NCBI RefSeq assembly: GCF_009827535.1
Contig: NZ_WTYN01000001.1
Location: 62,001 to 126,000, forward strand
Length of the DNA: 64,000 bases
Direction of reading: 5' to 3'
Origin: Qipengyuania oceanensis
GTDB taxonomy: Bacteria; Pseudomonadota; Alphaproteobacteria; Sphingomonadales; Sphingomonadaceae
Made by a program: the position numbers and the translations under genes. Below, piece by piece: positions 1-8,854 of the stretch; position 1 is the stretch's first letter; each line of letters begins with the position of its first letter. The notes beneath the pieces are model-generated. The model was not told the origin of the DNA, searched no databases, and saw only the letters and a list, made by a program, of their open reading frames with translations.

Positions 1-28
1 AATCGCTTCGGCGCAGTAGCATGGGCCG

Positions 29-1540
29 ATGCGCACACCCGCCTTCCTGTTCGCCGCAGCCGCCTGCATTGCCGCAACGCCTTTCGCCCTTGTGGCGCAG
101 GAACGCGAGAGCGCACCGGTCGCCCCTTCGCTGCCCGCGAATGCCGCGCAGGCGAGCCTGCTCGACAGCGTGGAGGCCATCCTGTCTGCAGCCCCCGCGG
201 GAACGCGGTACGGCCTGATGGTCACGACGCTGGACGGGCGCGAACTGCTCGCGATTGCGCCGGACCAGCGCTTCATGCCCGCGTCAAACACCAAGATATT
301 CACGACCGTCGCGGCCTATCATCGCCTCTCGCAACTCCAGGACGCCGCGCGCGGCACCGGCGTCAGGCTGGAGCCGGCCAAGGGCAAGCGGGTCGATGTC
401 GTTCTCGAAGGGCGTGGCGATCCCGACCTGTCGAGCGCGAGCGACTGTACGCACCAGTGCCTCGCCACGCTGGCCGATGCGGTCGCGGCGAAGACGCGGG
501 TGGTCCACGACATCGTGGGCGACGCCAGCTTTTATCCCGACGAGCGCTGGACCCCGGGAATGAGCTGGAACAACATGCCCTTTACCTGGGGCACGGCGAT
601 CGGCGCACTGGTGGTCGACGACAACGAGGCCCCGATCACGATCGCGCCGGGAGAAGTCGGAGCGCGGCCGAAGATCACCGGCAATGGTTTCTTCACGATC
701 CGCAACGACGCAATGACTGTCGAAGGCGTGGCCAATACGATCGACCTGTGGCGCGATCCGGGCAGCTCCGAATTGCGCGTTTCGGGCACGATAGGGTCGG
801 AAAACAAAACACGGGACTACGATCTGGGGATCGACGATCCCGCCCTGTACGCGGCGTTTCAGCTGAAGCGGCTGCTCGAGGAGCGCGGGGTGAAGGTGAC
901 GGGAGCGGTCCGATCGAGTTACCGGCCGCTTTCGCCCTTGGACGATCCGGTAAAGCGCGGTGAAGCTCCGGTCGCGACCGAAGCCGAGGAACCGATGCTG
1001 ATGCAGCTTCCCGCTTCGCCGATCGCCGACGACGTCCGGGTCATCAACAAGGTCAGCCAGAATCTCCACGCATCGCTCATGCTGCGGCGGCTCGGCAAGC
1101 TGGCCGGGTCGGGTTCGATCGCTGACGGGCAGGCGCAGGTCTCGGAGACTTTGCGCGCGGCAGGCGTGGGCGAGGGCGGTTGGTTCCTTGCCGACGGCTC
1201 GGGCATGTCGAGCTACAACCGGGTGACCCCGCGCACGACCGCGACTTTGCTGCAGTGGGTCGCCGGTCAACCCTGGGGCGAGGCATGGCGCGCAACGCTA
1301 CCGGTCGGCGGGATCGATGGCACTCTCGCCCGGCGCTACGGCGACACGGGGCTGAACGGCCGGATTTTCGCCAAGACCGGCTCGATCAACGCCTCCCGGG
1401 CATTGTCGGGCTACATGGAGGCGGCGAGCGGCCAGATGCTCGTTTTCTCGGCCTTCGCGAACGATATCCCGCCCGATGTCGAGGGCGAGGCAGTAGCGGC
1501 GATGGATGCGGCCCTGCAGGCGATTGCCGCCGCGAACTGA
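29..1540 (+). CDS. dacB: D-alanyl-D-alanine carboxypeptidase/endopeptidase (PBP4 type, peptidase S13)
   Basis: Periplasmic penicillin-binding protein that trims or cuts peptidoglycan peptide cross-links. The 503-residue protein starts with a cleavable signal peptide (residues 1-24, ending ALVAQ). All three active-site motifs of the family are visible: SNTK at residues 86-89 (nucleophile Ser86), SYN at 395-397 and KTG at 449-451. Length fits the S13 family. The ATG at 29 is the only start that keeps the signal peptide; a weak GGG lies just upstream. The upstream promoter is at or beyond the window edge. It converges with the penicillin-acylase gene (11-bp gap) and stands beside genes that would consume D-amino acids released from peptidoglycan. 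Confidence 0.92.
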   Translation: MRTPAFLFAAAACIAATPFALVAQERESAPVAPSLPANAAQASLLDSVEAILSAAPAGTRYGLMVTTLDGRELLAIAPDQRFMPASNTKIFTTVAAYHRLSQLQDAARGTGVRLEPAKGKRVDVVLEGRGDPDLSSASDCTHQCLATLADAVAAKTRVVHDIVGDASFYPDERWTPGMSWNNMPFTWGTAIGALVVDDNEAPITIAPGEVGARPKITGNGFFTIRNDAMTVEGVANTIDLWRDPGSSELRVSGTIGSENKTRDYDLGIDDPALYAAFQLKRLLEERGVKVTGAVRSSYRPLSPLDDPVKRGEAPVATEAEEPMLMQLPASPIADDVRVINKVSQNLHASLMLRRLGKLAGSGSIADGQAQVSETLRAAGVGEGGWFLADGSGMSSYNRVTPRTTATLLQWVAGQPWGEAWRATLPVGGIDGTLARRYGDTGLNGRIFAKTGSINASRALSGYMEAASGQMLVFSAFANDIPPDVEGEAVAAMDAALQAIAAAN

Positions 1541-1551
1541 GGTGCGGGCGC

Positions 1552-3837
1552 TCAGCCTGCGGGCTCGATGATCGTCTCGCAGGTGGTAGCCGCAGCGACG
1601 GCGTCTTCGGAGAAGGCCATCGGTTGCATGTCTCCCGCGAGCCAGTCCGCGTAGAAATCGCGGTAATGCGGGGATCCGGCCTCCAGCGACTGACCGGGCA
1701 GCAGCAGATAGCGCCCTGCATCCCAGTTTCCGGCTTGCGTCGCGAACAGGAAGCTGGCGCCGTGGCGCACTTCCCACCCTCCGGCGGGTGCCATGCCGCG
1801 CGCCATGACCGTGGTGGTGTCGCCGCCGGAGCGTCCACCGGTGATGGCGGGATAGGTTTCGGCGACGGCGGGTATCGCGGACAGCGGGTGGGTAATTTCG
1901 ACGCGGTGCAGGTCGCCCCATCGCCACGCGGCCGGATCCTCTCCGCCGAGTTCGATGGCGCGCTGCCAGCCCTCGGCAAGCGCGCGATCGAGAAGCGCAT
2001 CGCGTGCTTCTGACGGCTTTTCGCCCAGTGCCGGGCCGGGATCGGCGAGCGTTTCGAGCATCGCCGAGAGGTTCACTGTCGGGATGAGATCACGCGCCGC
2101 TTCGGGAATGACCATCTCGCGGAAAGCGGCGCGAAGGATCGGCAGCGTCACCTCGTAGAGCAGCGCGGCAGCGCTGTCCGCGTGCACGTCGCAATCCCAT
2201 TCGAGCAGCATGTCCGCAGCCTTGCGCGCCCCGTCGGAAAGCTCGCGCGGCAACAGCTTCTGCAGGGCGCGTGCAGGAAGCGACTGGACATCGTGCATCA
2301 GCGCGATGCTGTCGGCCAGCGTGTGCCTGTCTTGCGCGGAAAGGACCTCGGCGATCCGGTCGTGCCGGTAGGGGTCGTTCCAGGTGTAGCTGAGCGAACG
2401 CTGTGCAAAGGGATAGCTCGCCGGAATGTTGCAGGCATTGGCAGAGGCGATCCATCCCGCCTCGGGATTGAAGATGCTCGGCATCTCGTCCATTTCGAGC
2501 AGGCCGTGCCAGTCGTGACTGCCATCGCCGGGCGCGGGCAACAGCCCGTCGTGATCGGAGCGGCGGGGCGCATAGCCGATAGCATGCCAGCCGATGTTCC
2601 CCTCGACGTCGGCGTAATGGAAATTGGTCGGCGAGACGTGCAGCCTGAACGCCTCGCGCAAATCGTCCCAGTCCTTCGCCAGGTTCAGCGCCACAATCGC
2701 GAAACGCATGTTCGCACCCGGGGTCATGCTGACTGTGGCGGCGCAGACGGCCCGGTTGCGATCGGGCTGCGAGGCGATCACCGGCCAACCGTTGGCGTAG
2801 CGCGTTTCGACCGTTCGAGATGCTCCGTCGCGCACTTCGATCGCTTCCTCGTGCCGCTCGAAACCGACCCATTCCCCGCGATAGCGGAAATGGTCGGGCC
2901 GCGCGGGATCGGTTTCCAGGATCATGAGATCGGTCTGGTCGATGTGGAAATTGGTCCGTCCGAAGGCATAGCGATCGGTGTGACCCTGCATGATGCCGGG
3001 AAGGCCCGGAAAGCCTGCCCCGATGACGTCGAGCCCGGGCGCGGTCAGGTGGACCATGTGTCGTGGGCCGAAGCCACCGATGGCAAGATGCGGATCGTTG
3101 GCGAGGATCGGCCGTCCGCACTCGGTCCGCGACCCGGCCACAGTCCAGGCATTGCTGCCGAAATTGGCGACGTCGTACTGTCCCTGGTGCTCGAAAGAGG
3201 CGGGGAGGAGATCGCCGAGCATCCCGAGGTCTTCCGGGCCGACCGCGGCCAGATCGAGACCCCTCGGCACGATCGGGTCGTGCGAAGGGCGGAGCGGCTC
3301 GTAGTAATGATCGAACGCGAGCATTCCGCGCGCAGCCAGCATGGCGCGGCGGATCTCGTCGCTCGCATTGCTCGTCGCCAAGCCGCGAATGCGGATCATG
3401 TCGCGCATGGTCCAGATAATCGGCTCCGTGCCGAGGATGGTGTATTCGGGCGGAAGCAGCCTTCTGTCTTCGAGGCACTCTGCAATCCGTGCATTCACAC
3501 CGGCAATGTAGCCTTCTACGCAGAGGCGGACATCGTGCGGAATGCCGGCAAGTTCGGCATCCAGATCACCGCGATAGTGCAGCAGGCGGGCTGCCGTATC
3601 GCCCGGCACGAAAGCCTCCCCGAAGACTTCCGCCATGCGGCCCAGTTGCTGGCGACGTTCGAGGTCGATCTGGAACAACCGGTCGCGGGCGACCAGCCAG
3701 CCTTGGGCGAAAAACGCGTCCCGCGTTGACCTAGCCTCGACATGCGGAATACCCCGGCCATCTTCGCGGATCCTGATCCGTCCGTGCAGGCCGCTAAGTG
3801 TCCGGCGTGCCGGTTCGGGCCGCTGAGCGCGCGCCAT
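1552..3837 (-). CDS. penicillin acylase family protein (Ntn hydrolase)
   Basis: Probable amide hydrolase of the penicillin G / cephalosporin / acyl-homoserine-lactone acylase family, which is made as a precursor and self-cleaved into alpha and beta chains. In this 761-residue protein the new beta-chain N-terminus is predicted at Ser228 in the motif GSNAWTVAG, followed by the typical NDPHL. Conserved Arg/His-rich patches later in the chain also fit. I see no clear signal peptide at the N-terminus, unlike many periplasmic relatives, so it may be cytoplasmic or the start may be mis-set. It follows the N-acyl-D-amino-acid deacylase on the same strand (98-bp gap). Natural substrate is unknown; the context suggests N-acylated amino acids or peptides. 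Confidence 0.88.
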   Translation of the reverse strand: MARAQRPEPARRTLSGLHGRIRIREDGRGIPHVEARSTRDAFFAQGWLVARDRLFQIDLERRQQLGRMAEVFGEAFVPGDTAARLLHYRGDLDAELAGIPHDVRLCVEGYIAGVNARIAECLEDRRLLPPEYTILGTEPIIWTMRDMIRIRGLATSNASDEIRRAMLAARGMLAFDHYYEPLRPSHDPIVPRGLDLAAVGPEDLGMLGDLLPASFEHQGQYDVANFGSNAWTVAGSRTECGRPILANDPHLAIGGFGPRHMVHLTAPGLDVIGAGFPGLPGIMQGHTDRYAFGRTNFHIDQTDLMILETDPARPDHFRYRGEWVGFERHEEAIEVRDGASRTVETRYANGWPVIASQPDRNRAVCAATVSMTPGANMRFAIVALNLAKDWDDLREAFRLHVSPTNFHYADVEGNIGWHAIGYAPRRSDHDGLLPAPGDGSHDWHGLLEMDEMPSIFNPEAGWIASANACNIPASYPFAQRSLSYTWNDPYRHDRIAEVLSAQDRHTLADSIALMHDVQSLPARALQKLLPRELSDGARKAADMLLEWDCDVHADSAAALLYEVTLPILRAAFREMVIPEAARDLIPTVNLSAMLETLADPGPALGEKPSEARDALLDRALAEGWQRAIELGGEDPAAWRWGDLHRVEITHPLSAIPAVAETYPAITGGRSGGDTTTVMARGMAPAGGWEVRHGASFLFATQAGNWDAGRYLLLPGQSLEAGSPHYRDFYADWLAGDMQPMAFSEDAVAAATTCETIIEPAG

Positions 3838-3935
3838 CGCTAGAAGTACCCCGTCCGTTTCATTCCCTCTCCGATCCTATCGGCACGGCACACCGGCGCA
3901 CGAATAGATAGGCAGGGGAGCGCCATAGCCGCCGG

Positions 3936-5564
3936 CTATCGCGGCCTGACCTGACAATTCGCCGGCGCGGGGCGCAGGAGCACGCGGCCGGCCGTCGTTC
4001 CGGTGGGGTTGCTGTTCTCGACCGCCAGCGCGCCATTGACGAACAGGGCGGTCACTCCGGTAGCCAGTTCGCGCGGATTCAAGTAGTCGGCGCGAGGCGC
4101 GTAGCCGCCCGGATCGAACACCAGCACATCGGCGAAGTATCCGCTCTTGAGATAGCCGCGCTCCTCGATCCCGTAGATGTCGGCCACCTTGCCGGTCGAC
4201 TGGCGAATGAAATTTCCGAGATCGATGGTCCGGCGATCGAGCACGTAGGCGTCGTATTTTTCCGGGTATGTCGCATACATGCGCGGATGGCCGTTCGACC
4301 CGTCCGATGCCGTCACGACCCACGGTTGCCGCATGAATAGGTCGACATCGGAATGAGCCATGTTGAAAGAGGCGACGTTGGTCTGCCCGCCGCCGTGCTC
4401 CAGGCTCCGCGCTATGATCGCGAGCGCCGTATCGACCGCATTTCCCCCCTGCAAATCAGCCATCTGCGCAAGGGTCTTACCAGTCCATGCCAAGTCCGGC
4501 GAAGTCAGCAGCATGGCCGAGGCACCGCCGCGACGGCGCAGGTTCTCTGCCATGTCCGCTTTCATGCGTGCGCGCTCGTCGGGTTGCGCCAGGCGCAGGC
4601 GAAGCGCGTCGTTGCCGCCGTCGAGCGCCCAAGGCGGAAGGAGCGAGGCCTCCAGGCTGGTTCCAGACGCAAGCCAGGGATACTGGTCGGCGGTCACCTC
4701 GATGCCCTGCGCGCGTGCTTTCTCGACCATCGCTATGACGGCCGGAGCCTGTCCCTGAACGTCGACCCCCAGTGCCTTTATATGCGCGATATGGACCGGC
4801 ATCCCGGTCTCCCGACCGATCCGGATGACTTCGGCCACGGAAGCCAGCAAGCCAATCGAATAGCTGGATTCGTCGCGCTGGTGGGTATCGTAGATGCCGC
4901 CGCGAATGGCTGCCTCCCGCGCGATCTCGATTACTTCCCCGGTCTCGGCAAAGCTTTGCGGGGCGTAGAACAGACCGGTCGAGAACCCTCTCCCGCCGTC
5001 GCACATGGCTTGGGCGACGAGTTCCTTCATGGCGGCAAGCTCGGCGCCGCTCGGTGTCCTGTCTTCCTCGCCCATCACCCGGCTGCGGACCGCTCCGAAG
5101 CCCACGAACGGCACCGCGTTGGTCCCGATCCCGCCGGTCTCGAGCCTATCGGCGGCTTGTGCGATGTCCGGCGAGCCCCCGCCGTCGACCCCGATCATCA
5201 CCGTGGAGACGCCCTGCGCGAGCCAGGCCGCGTTGACCCGCTGTTCCGGGTCCGGCGAGTTCAGGAATACCTCGGCATGGGTGTGCGGATCGATGAAGCC
5301 GGGTGCGACGATCATGCCACGCGCATCGATCGTGCGCCGTGCAGCAAGGTCGCGTTGCGGCCCGACATAGACGATCCGGTCGCCGCGCATTGCGACATCG
5401 CCGAGGTACGGCTCGCCACCGCTGCCATCGTAGACCGTGCCGCCGGAAATCACGACGTCCACAGGTTCTGCTGGCGGGGTGACGCTCGTGCAGCCACCGA
5501 GCAATGCCAGCACGATAGTGGAGCCGAGTGCCATTGTGAGGGCCGGGATGCTTTGTCGCTGCAT
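3936..5564 (-). CDS. N-acyl-D-amino-acid deacylase family amidohydrolase, predicted lipoprotein
   Basis: Metal-dependent amidohydrolase of the D-aminoacylase family, expected to release free D-amino acids from their N-acyl forms. The open frame extends to 5672, but I place the start at the ATG at 5564: it is preceded by GGGAG at good spacing and gives a lipoprotein signal peptide with lipobox LLGGC, Cys25 being the lipidated residue. The 542-residue chain shows the metal-binding DPHTHAE motif early and the family THQRDE motif mid-chain. The lipobox implies attachment to a membrane facing the periplasm, which is unusual for a catabolic D-aminoacylase. It is divergent from the LysR gene and likely heads a two-gene unit with the penicillin-acylase gene. 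Confidence 0.88.
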   Translation of the reverse strand: MQRQSIPALTMALGSTIVLALLGGCTSVTPPAEPVDVVISGGTVYDGSGGEPYLGDVAMRGDRIVYVGPQRDLAARRTIDARGMIVAPGFIDPHTHAEVFLNSPDPEQRVNAAWLAQGVSTVMIGVDGGGSPDIAQAADRLETGGIGTNAVPFVGFGAVRSRVMGEEDRTPSGAELAAMKELVAQAMCDGGRGFSTGLFYAPQSFAETGEVIEIAREAAIRGGIYDTHQRDESSYSIGLLASVAEVIRIGRETGMPVHIAHIKALGVDVQGQAPAVIAMVEKARAQGIEVTADQYPWLASGTSLEASLLPPWALDGGNDALRLRLAQPDERARMKADMAENLRRRGGASAMLLTSPDLAWTGKTLAQMADLQGGNAVDTALAIIARSLEHGGGQTNVASFNMAHSDVDLFMRQPWVVTASDGSNGHPRMYATYPEKYDAYVLDRRTIDLGNFIRQSTGKVADIYGIEERGYLKSGYFADVLVFDPGGYAPRADYLNPRELATGVTALFVNGALAVENSNPTGTTAGRVLLRPAPANCQVRPR

Positions 5565-5668
5565 GTCTTGAACTCCCGGCTTGGCGTAGTGGCAATCCGC
5601 CGCGTGATGCGCCGGAGACGACACTTCCGGATCGACGGCTTCTTGTCCACATTCGCCTTGCGCCAGTT

Positions 5669-5687
5669 GCATAGCCCGTTGGAATGC
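5669..5687. promoter_or_regulatory. candidate LysR-type operator (GCAT-N11-ATGC)
   Basis: A symmetric T-N11-A element with arms GCAT and ATGC separated by exactly 11 bases. It sits in the 168-bp region between the divergent deacylase and LysR genes, about 46 bases before the LysR start. This matches the general LysR box form (T-N11-A in a dyad). Regulation of the two divergent units from here is inference. Confidence 0.45.
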
Positions 5688-5732
5688 TCGCCCCTTTCAA
5701 TGACCGATCCCGCACGATAGGGTCCGAACGCG

Positions 5733-6617
5733 ATGAACCTGCGCCAGATCGAGATCTTCCACGCCGTTTACCTGCACGGCACGGTGAGCGCTGCAGCGCG
5801 CGCGCTGAACGTGTCTCAGCCTTCGGTAACGAAGGTGCTGCGCCATGCCGAGCAATCGATCGGCCTGACCCTGTTCGAACGGGCCAAGGGCCGCCTTATC
5901 CCGACGCAGGACGCACGGACGCTGTTCGAGGAAGTGTCCGATGTCCAAGACCGGGTTCGCTCGTTCCGGCGGGCATGCCAGAACCTCAAGAAGGGCGAGG
6001 GCGGCCTGCTGCGGATTTCGTCGCTGCCGTCGCTCGGGCTGGCAGCCATTCCCAAGGCGGTCGCGCGGTATATCGAGGGGCACGAGCGCATTCTGTTCGA
6101 CCTGCAGACCGCGCATCACGACGACATCCTGCGGCGCCTCTACGAACGCACGACCGACATCGCGATCAGCTTCGATGTGCCCGCATCGGCCCCGGTCACT
6201 CACAAGGTCATCGGCGAGGGGGAGCTGGTCGTGCTGTTCCGCGAGGAGGATTTCCCCGATGCCCCGCCGCGGCTGCATCTCGAAGATCTGCAAGGGCGCG
6301 ACATCATCAGCCCGGTGCAGAGCGGACCGATCGGGGACTTGCTGGCAGCCGAGCTCGATCGTCTCGGCATCGCCCTGACCGAATCGATTTCGGCGCGGAC
6401 CTACTATGTCGCTGCCGGCCTAGTGCGAGCGGGCCTCGGCATGGCGATCGTCGACAATTTCACCGCCGAGGCATCGATCGCCGAGGGGCTTGTGAATCGA
6501 CCGCTCCAGCCCGCGCTGACCTTCAACATCAACGCGGTGCACCTGGAGAACCGGCCACCTCCACACGCCGCGAACGATTTTCTCGAACTCCTGTCGCAAG
6601 TTCTGGACGAGATGTGA
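5733..6617 (+). CDS. LysR-family transcriptional regulator (DgcR-like by context)
   Basis: Transcription factor of 294 residues with the N-terminal winged HTH of LysR proteins (residues about 3-62, including TVSAAARALNVSQPSVTK) and a C-terminal effector-binding domain. It is immediately upstream of dgcN and dgcA on the same strand and divergent from the N-acyl-D-amino-acid deacylase. In described D-glutamate catabolic loci a LysR protein named DgcR occupies this place, so D-glutamate or an acetylated derivative is a plausible ligand. The ATG at 5733 follows an AGGG at reasonable spacing. The family call is firm; the DgcR role is inferred from neighbours only. Confidence 0.9.
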   Translation: MNLRQIEIFHAVYLHGTVSAAARALNVSQPSVTKVLRHAEQSIGLTLFERAKGRLIPTQDARTLFEEVSDVQDRVRSFRRACQNLKKGEGGLLRISSLPSLGLAAIPKAVARYIEGHERILFDLQTAHHDDILRRLYERTTDIAISFDVPASAPVTHKVIGEGELVVLFREEDFPDAPPRLHLEDLQGRDIISPVQSGPIGDLLAAELDRLGIALTESISARTYYVAAGLVRAGLGMAIVDNFTAEASIAEGLVNRPLQPALTFNINAVHLENRPPPHAANDFLELLSQVLDEM

Positions 6618-6639
6618 GGGCTTGCGGGCGCGCGCGGCC

Positions 6640-6657
6640 ATAAGGTTCGGCTATAAG
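6640..6657 (+). repeat. direct repeat ATAAG-N8-ATAAG upstream of dgcN
   Basis: Two copies of ATAAG spaced 13 bases apart lie in the 115-bp gap between the LysR gene and dgcN. They could be part of a promoter or an activator site. The evidence is only the repeat and its position. Confidence 0.2.
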
Positions 6658-6732
6658 ATCGCCTGCGCGCAGTATCTGGGCGAGCGTTCGCTACCTGTTT
6701 AGTCTTGGCCGCTGGACAGGGACAATTGCGAC

Positions 6733-7764
6733 ATGAGTATCGAGACGCCGTACCTCCTCTACCTGGGGCATTCCACCGATCCCGTGGAGATCAAGACTTC
6801 GCGGGGCATCGCCGTGTTCCGCCGCGAGATCTGCGTCGGCGAGTTTCGCCATGACGATTGCCCGCTGACGCTTGATCTGCCGCGCCTGACCTTTGCCGAG
6901 GCCGTGCAGCAGGGCGCGAAGACTCTCGTGCTCGGAATTGCGAATGCCGGCGGAACGTTTGCAAAGCCAGTCATCGAGGATGCGCTCGCGGCAATGGAGG
7001 CGGGGCTCGATCTCGCAGCCGGGCTGCACCAGCAGCTGGCCGACCAGCCCGCCATCACTGGGGCGGCGCGGCGTCTAGGCCGCAAGCTCCACGATGTTCG
7101 CAAGCCGTCGCCCGATCTGCGCGTGGCGACCGGCGCACCGCGCACGGGCAACCGCTTGCTGACCATCGGCACGGATTGTTCGGTCGGCAAGATGTACAGT
7201 TCGCTCAGCCTGGTGAAGGGGCTGACCGAGCGCGGGGTCACAGCGGATTTCCGCGCTACGGGACAGACCGGTATTCTCATCGCCGGGGCCGGCGTCCCGC
7301 TCGATGCCGTACCTGCCGATTTCATCTCGGGCGCGATCGAGGAACTCGCCCCTGCACGCAGCGATGCTGGCTGGGATATCATCGAGGGACAGGGATCGCT
7401 CTATCACCCGTCCTTCGCCGGGGTTTCGCTCGGCCTGCTGCACGGTGCCCAGCCCCAGGCGCTGGTGCTGTGCCATAACCCGGCGCGCGAGCACATGCGG
7501 CACCTGCCCGGCTATGCCTTGCCCGACCTTGCCGAGTGCCTTGCCGCCAATCTCGCGGCGGCCCGGCTGACCAGCCCGAACGTGCGGGCCGTCGGCATCG
7601 CACTCGATACCTCGTCGATGGGCGAGGACATGGCGCGCCGCCTGTGCGACACGATCGGTGCCTCGCTCGACCTGCCATGCACCGATCCCCACCGCTTCGG
7701 GGTGGAGGCCATTCTCGACAAGCTGCTGGCCAAGGATGAGTCCGGCATCCAGGCAGTCGCCTGA
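6733..7764 (+). CDS. dgcN: D-glutamate N-acetyltransferase DgcN (DUF1611 family)
   Basis: First enzyme of the DgcN-DgcA route of D-glutamate breakdown, which acetylates the amino group of D-Glu. The 343-residue protein matches the DUF1611 architecture: an N-terminal domain (residues about 1-140) and a P-loop domain starting with TIGTDCSVGKM. The ATG at 6733 is preceded by AGGGAC. The dgcA start lies 4 bases after the stop, so the two are almost certainly co-transcribed. The function is known from relatives in marine Proteobacteria; substrate specificity here is inferred from the pairing with dgcA. Confidence 0.88.
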   Translation: MSIETPYLLYLGHSTDPVEIKTSRGIAVFRREICVGEFRHDDCPLTLDLPRLTFAEAVQQGAKTLVLGIANAGGTFAKPVIEDALAAMEAGLDLAAGLHQQLADQPAITGAARRLGRKLHDVRKPSPDLRVATGAPRTGNRLLTIGTDCSVGKMYSSLSLVKGLTERGVTADFRATGQTGILIAGAGVPLDAVPADFISGAIEELAPARSDAGWDIIEGQGSLYHPSFAGVSLGLLHGAQPQALVLCHNPAREHMRHLPGYALPDLAECLAANLAAARLTSPNVRAVGIALDTSSMGEDMARRLCDTIGASLDLPCTDPHRFGVEAILDKLLAKDESGIQAVA

Positions 7765-7768
7765 AACC

Positions 7769-8758
7769 ATGGCGCAGCGCCGCCTGACCGCCAGTGGCGA
7801 GGCTCTGCCGCTTGCCAGGCCGTTCCGTATCTCGCGCGGGGTCAAGACCGCTGCGGACGTGGTAACGGTCTCGATCTCGGAAGGCGGGGTGACCGGGCGC
7901 GGCGAGGGCGTGCCCTATCCGCGTTACGGCGAAAGTGTCGGGTCCGCCCTCGCGCAGATTGCCGAGGTCGAGGCGGCGATTGAGAGTGGGGCGGGGCGCG
8001 AGGAATTGCTCGACGCGATGCCGGCTGGCGCAGCGCGCAACGCCCTCGATTGCGCCTTGTGGGACCTCGGACTGCGCTTGGCCGGGCGAACCGTGGAGAG
8101 TGTCGCCGGCCTCGGTCGCGCCGACAGGATCGTCACCGCCATGACCGTGGGGCTCGACCAGCCAGAGCGCATGGCCGAGGCAGCGGGCCTGCTCGCGAAT
8201 GCTCCGCTCCTCAAGGTCAAGGTCGATGCAAACGATCCGGGAGCGCAATTGCGTGCAGTGCGGCGGGCTGCTCCGCAACCGAAAATGATCGTCGATCCCA
8301 ATGAGAGCTGGACAATGGCGGAAGTCGAAGGGCTGCAGGACTTGCTGGCCGAGTTGCGCGTGGACCTGCTGGAGCAGCCGCTTGCGGCGGGCCAGGACGA
8401 GGGGCTGCGTGGTTATCGCTCGCAGATCGCCATCGCGGCCGATGAATCGCTTCACACGGCAGACGACCTCGCCGCGCTTCCCGACGGGTACACGGTCGGC
8501 AACATCAAGCTCGACAAGACGGGCGGCCTGACGGGTGCGTTGCAACTCGCGGCGGCGCTCGAGGCGCGCGGCATCGGCTTGATGATCGGCTGCATGATCT
8601 CGTCGTCCTTGTCGATCGTCCCGGCGATGGCATTGGCCCCGCGTTGCCGCTTCGTCGATCTAGACGGGCCGCTGTGGCTGTCGAACGACCGCGACGGGGG
8701 TGTGACCGGCGAGAACGGTTACATTTATCCGGCGCGGCCCGGTTTCTGGGGCGGATAG
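7769..8758 (+). CDS. dgcA: N-acetyl-D-glutamate racemase DgcA (enolase superfamily)
   Basis: Enolase-superfamily racemase/epimerase of 329 residues, expected to convert N-acetyl-D-Glu to N-acetyl-L-Glu. Superfamily signatures appear in order: the KVKVDA Lys motif, metal ligands in VDPNES, DLLEQPLA and AADES, and the second catalytic Lys in NIKLDKTGG. The open frame runs upstream to 7658 inside dgcN, but the ATG at 7769, 4 bases after the dgcN stop, gives the normal N-terminus (MAQRRLTASGEALPLARPF). Dipeptide epimerases are close relatives and cannot be excluded on sequence alone; the neighbouring dgcN decides the call. Confidence 0.87.
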   Translation: MAQRRLTASGEALPLARPFRISRGVKTAADVVTVSISEGGVTGRGEGVPYPRYGESVGSALAQIAEVEAAIESGAGREELLDAMPAGAARNALDCALWDLGLRLAGRTVESVAGLGRADRIVTAMTVGLDQPERMAEAAGLLANAPLLKVKVDANDPGAQLRAVRRAAPQPKMIVDPNESWTMAEVEGLQDLLAELRVDLLEQPLAAGQDEGLRGYRSQIAIAADESLHTADDLAALPDGYTVGNIKLDKTGGLTGALQLAAALEARGIGLMIGCMISSSLSIVPAMALAPRCRFVDLDGPLWLSNDRDGGVTGENGYIYPARPGFWGG

Positions 8759-8803
8759 GCCTTCAGCCCCGCCACTCAGCGGCTTGTCGGCCGGCCAAAG
8801 AAA

Positions 8804-8843
8804 AAGGCGCCGGAAGTTTCCTCCCGGCGCCTCCCCCTTTTTT
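8804..8843. terminator. bidirectional rho-independent terminator
   Basis: A 9-bp perfect stem AGGCGCCGG / CCGGCGCCT (8805-8813 with 8824-8832) has a T6 run after it on the plus strand and an A-rich stretch before it, so it can stop transcripts from both sides. It lies between the convergent dgcA and TonB-receptor genes. Confidence 0.9.
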
Positions 8844-8854
8844 GTCCATTCGGC

